Positions 5,949 to 7,945 of a DNA stretch of 7,945 nucleotides are shown piece after piece; the stretch's first letter is position 1; every line of letters starts with the position of its first letter. The stretch is from Pseudomonadota bacterium (lineage in GTDB: Bacteria > Pseudomonadota > Gammaproteobacteria > Burkholderiales > Thiobacillaceae). The DNA lies in contig JAJZTV010000087.1 of the NCBI GenBank assembly GCA_021847385.1, forward strand, positions 1 through 7,945, in the 5' to 3' direction. A program made the translations under genes and the position numbers. The notes under the pieces were generated by a model. The model saw nothing but the letters and a program-made list of their open reading frames with translations. It was not told the DNA's origin and did not search any database.

Positions 5949-5993
5949 GGGAAGTTGGGGTCAGATCTTGTAGCACGCATTGCTGGCTAGTGC

Positions 5994-6013
5994 CGCAGGC
6001 GTTACGCCTTGCG
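5994..6013 (-). other. Hairpin centred on the RND gene stop codon
   Basis: On the - strand CGCA and GGCG pair with CGCC and TGCG, leaving TAA, the stop codon, as a three-base loop and one A bulged. The eight-pair stem is GC-rich, but no T run follows (GCACTAGCC comes next). It may mark an mRNA processing end or attenuate readthrough into the small orphan, rather than act as a full intrinsic terminator. Confidence 0.35.
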
Positions 6014-7945
6014 CCGCCGCGCCAGCCAATTTTCCACCAAAGAATACACCGCCGGCACCACCACCAAGGTAAGCAGGGTGGAGGACAGCATGCCGCCGAT
6101 CACTGCCACGGCGAGCGGGCCGTTGGTCTCGGCACCGGCGCCCAGGCCGAGCGCGGCCGGCAGCAGGGCGAGGATGACGGTGAACGAGGTCATCAGCACC
6201 GGGCGCATCCGGATCGGGCAGGCCTCGAGCAGGGCGGCGTCGATGCCCACGCCTTCGGCCCGGCGCTGGTTGGTCAGGTCGACCAGCAGGATGGAGTTCT
6301 TCGCCACCAGGCCGATCAACAGCACCAGGCCGATCATCGAATAGATGTTCAGTGTCTGGCCGGTGAGCCACAGCGCCATGACGCCGCCGATGATGGCGAG
6401 CGGCTGCGCGACCATGATGATCAAGGGTTGCAGGAAGGAGTTGAACTGGCTGGCCAGCACCATGTAGAGCAGGACCAGCGCCAGGATGAAGGCGAAGGCC
6501 ATGTTCGCCGCGGTTTTGCCGAATTCCTCGGCTTGGCCGACCATCTTCACCGAATAGCCGGGCGGCAATATCGCGGCGGCAGTCCGCTGGATTTGTGCGA
6601 CGGCCTCGCCGAGCGGGATGCTCGGGGTGCCGAAGAATTGCGCGGCATATTGCAGGTCCATACGGCCGATCACGGCCGGGCCGAGTCGCTCCTTGAATTG
6701 GGCGACGGTGTCGATGCGCACCAGTTCGCCGTTGGTGGCGCGCAGGTAGATCTTGGCCAGGTCGGTGGGGCGCGTGAATTCGCCGTCGCGGGCCTTGAGC
6801 CGCACGTAATAGCGTTCGCCGTCGCCGGGCTCGTCGTTGTAGCGGGCGACGTCGATGCCTCCGGTGAGAACGTTGACCGCCAGCGCGACGTCGTTCGAGC
6901 TCAGGCCCAGGCTGTTGGCGCGGGTGCGGTCGAGGTCCATCTTGAGTTGCGGTAGGTCGAGCTGCAGGTTCATATCCAGTCGGCCGATGTCGGGGTCGGC
7001 CGAGAGTTTTTCCTGCAGTTGCCTGGCCAGGCGGTCGACCTCGCTCAGGTTGGGACCGGATACGACGAATTGCAGCGGCTCGCCACGCTGGCCGCCGACG
7101 ACGGGTACCGGTGCCGGGAATGCCTGCACGCCGGGAATTTGCGCCAGTTCTTTTCTCAGGATCGGCAACAGCTCGTATTGCTTGAGTTTGCGCTGGCTGC
7201 GGTCGACCATGCCGACGAAGGCGAAGGCCTCGTTGACTTGGCCGCCCTGGCCCAGGCCGACGGCGGCGAAGTTGGTGGCGATTTCCTTGTGCCGTGCGAG
7301 CACTTGTTCCACTTCGCGCAGGCGGTCGCTGGTGTAGTCGATGCTGGCGCCGAGCGGGGCCTTCACGAACACCAGGAAGCGGCCTTCGTCTTCTTCCGGC
7401 ACGAAGGTCTTGCCGACATTGGAGAAGAACCAGCCGGAAGAGAGCACGATCAGAATGGTGGCGAAAACGACTTTCCAGCGGTGCTGCATCGCATAGGCCA
7501 GCAGTTGCTTGTAAGCGGCGTCCATGCGATGGAAGGCACGGTCGAGCGCCAGGTGCAGCCGGCCGTGCTGTTTTTGCACCTTGAGGTAGCGCGAGCAGAG
7601 CATGGGCGTCAGCGTGAGCGAGACGAACAGCGATACCAGCACACCGAAGGTCACCACGACGGCGAAGGACTTGAAGAACATGCCGATGATGCCGCCCATG
7701 AACATGACCGGGGCGAAGATCGAGACCAGCGACAGCGTGGCGGCGAGCACGGCGAACACCACCTCGCGGCTACCGGACAGCGCGGCGGTGATCGGGTCGG
7801 GGTCGATCGATTCGCGGTGGCGGTAGATGTTCTCTAATACGACGATGGCGTCGTCGACCACGACGCCGATCAAGAGCAGCAGCGCGAGCAGGGTCAGGGT
7901 GTTGAAGGTGTAGCCGAAGAAATAGATCACGGCGATGGCGCCCAA
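6002..7945 (-). CDS. RND multidrug efflux pump, HAE1 type, inner-membrane subunit (5' end missing)
   Basis: The frame is open through the right edge, so this is the C-terminal 647 residues of a protein usually near 1030. Fragment residues 28-38 (VVVDDAIVVLE) are the transmembrane helix 4 proton-relay motif with the paired Asp31-Asp32, corresponding to Asp407/408 of AcrB. Helices 5-6 follow (about 60-115), then helix 7 (158-175), FVPEEDEGRF (181-190), the second periplasmic pore and docking region (about 190-475), and helices 8-12 (about 482-637). Lys549 in GLVAKNSILLVDL matches AcrB Lys940, and RMRPVLMTS (579-587) matches the conserved helix 11 motif. VVDDAIVV rather than the metal-pump VDGAVV pattern places it with hydrophobe/amphiphile exporters. 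It would work as a trimer with a membrane fusion protein and an outer-membrane channel, whose genes are not in view. Substrate cannot be inferred. The gene runs toward the small orphan gene. Confidence 0.95.
   Translation of the reverse strand: MGAIAVIYFFGYTFNTLTLLALLLLIGVVVDDAIVVLENIYRHRESIDPDPITAALSGSREVVFAVLAATLSLVSIFAPVMFMGGIIGMFFKSFAVVVTFGVLVSLFVSLTLTPMLCSRYLKVQKQHGRLHLALDRAFHRMDAAYKQLLAYAMQHRWKVVFATILIVLSSGWFFSNVGKTFVPEEDEGRFLVFVKAPLGASIDYTSDRLREVEQVLARHKEIATNFAAVGLGQGGQVNEAFAFVGMVDRSQRKLKQYELLPILRKELAQIPGVQAFPAPVPVVGGQRGEPLQFVVSGPNLSEVDRLARQLQEKLSADPDIGRLDMNLQLDLPQLKMDLDRTRANSLGLSSNDVALAVNVLTGGIDVARYNDEPGDGERYYVRLKARDGEFTRPTDLAKIYLRATNGELVRIDTVAQFKERLGPAVIGRMDLQYAAQFFGTPSIPLGEAVAQIQRTAAAILPPGYSVKMVGQAEEFGKTAANMAFAFILALVLLYMVLASQFNSFLQPLIIMVAQPLAIIGGVMALWLTGQTLNIYSMIGLVLLIGLVAKNSILLVDLTNQRRAEGVGIDAALLEACPIRMRPVLMTSFTVILALLPAALGLGAGAETNGPLAVAVIGGMLSSTLLTLVVVPAVYSLVENWLARRRKA

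Noticed and set aside
5894..6955. Long + strand open frame opposite the RND gene, rich in His, Gln, Gly and Asp
   Set aside because: It is the antisense shadow of the RND coding sequence, has biased low-complexity composition and matches no family; the RND reading has clear motifs.
7019..7837. Second long + strand open frame opposite the RND gene
   Set aside because: Same explanation: high-GC antisense shadow with no recognisable domain.
1..7945. CRISPR array, tRNA, rRNA, toxin-antitoxin pair or intact insertion sequence
   Set aside because: No regularly spaced repeats, no cloverleaf with CCA-type end, and no transposase or toxin signatures seen on either strand.

Overview
The window looks like a GC-rich proteobacterial chromosome, probably a beta- or gammaproteobacterium and possibly a chemolithotroph or other respiratory generalist. 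This rests on the strong G/C third-position bias of the genes, a complex I-like proton-channel subunit, a multi-PAS c-di-GMP phosphodiesterase and an HAE1-type RND pump. The exact taxon cannot be fixed from the sequence alone. I see no CRISPR array, tRNA, rRNA or intact insertion sequence.

Layout. (1) 1-1017, + strand: the 3' two-thirds of a NuoM/ND4-like membrane subunit, open at the left edge. (2) 1104-2282, + strand: a METTL25/RRNAD1-like SAM-dependent methyltransferase of unknown substrate. (3) 2283-2719: a 437-bp AT-richer spacer without a convincing gene. It holds a degenerate REP-like palindrome, two adjacent RNA hairpins, a weak sigma70-like promoter, and a sigma54-like near-match with a short dyad just before the next gene. 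(4) 2720-5443, + strand: a 907-residue soluble sensor built as coiled coil, four PAS domains, GAF and HD-GYP, with all core HD-GYP metal and GYP motifs intact and no GGDEF domain. (5) 5444-5677: a palindrome-rich spacer between convergent genes, containing a candidate intrinsic terminator for the sensor gene. (6) 5678-5938, - strand: an 86-residue helical orphan protein started from GTG behind a strong GGAGG. (7) 6002-7945, - strand: the C-terminal 647 residues of an RND efflux pump, open at the right edge.

How the genes relate. The genes do not form one obvious pathway. The first two are co-oriented 86 bp apart and may share a transcript. The sensor gene has its own leader and terminator and reads as an independent signalling unit that lowers c-di-GMP in response to a cytoplasmic cue. 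The RND gene and the small orphan lie on the other strand 63 bp apart and probably share a transcript. The items most worth following are the loss of the usual proton-path residues in the NuoM-like protein, the methyltransferase family, the orphan behind the RND pump, and the structured spacer ahead of the sensor gene. I did not find a clear new multi-gene system.
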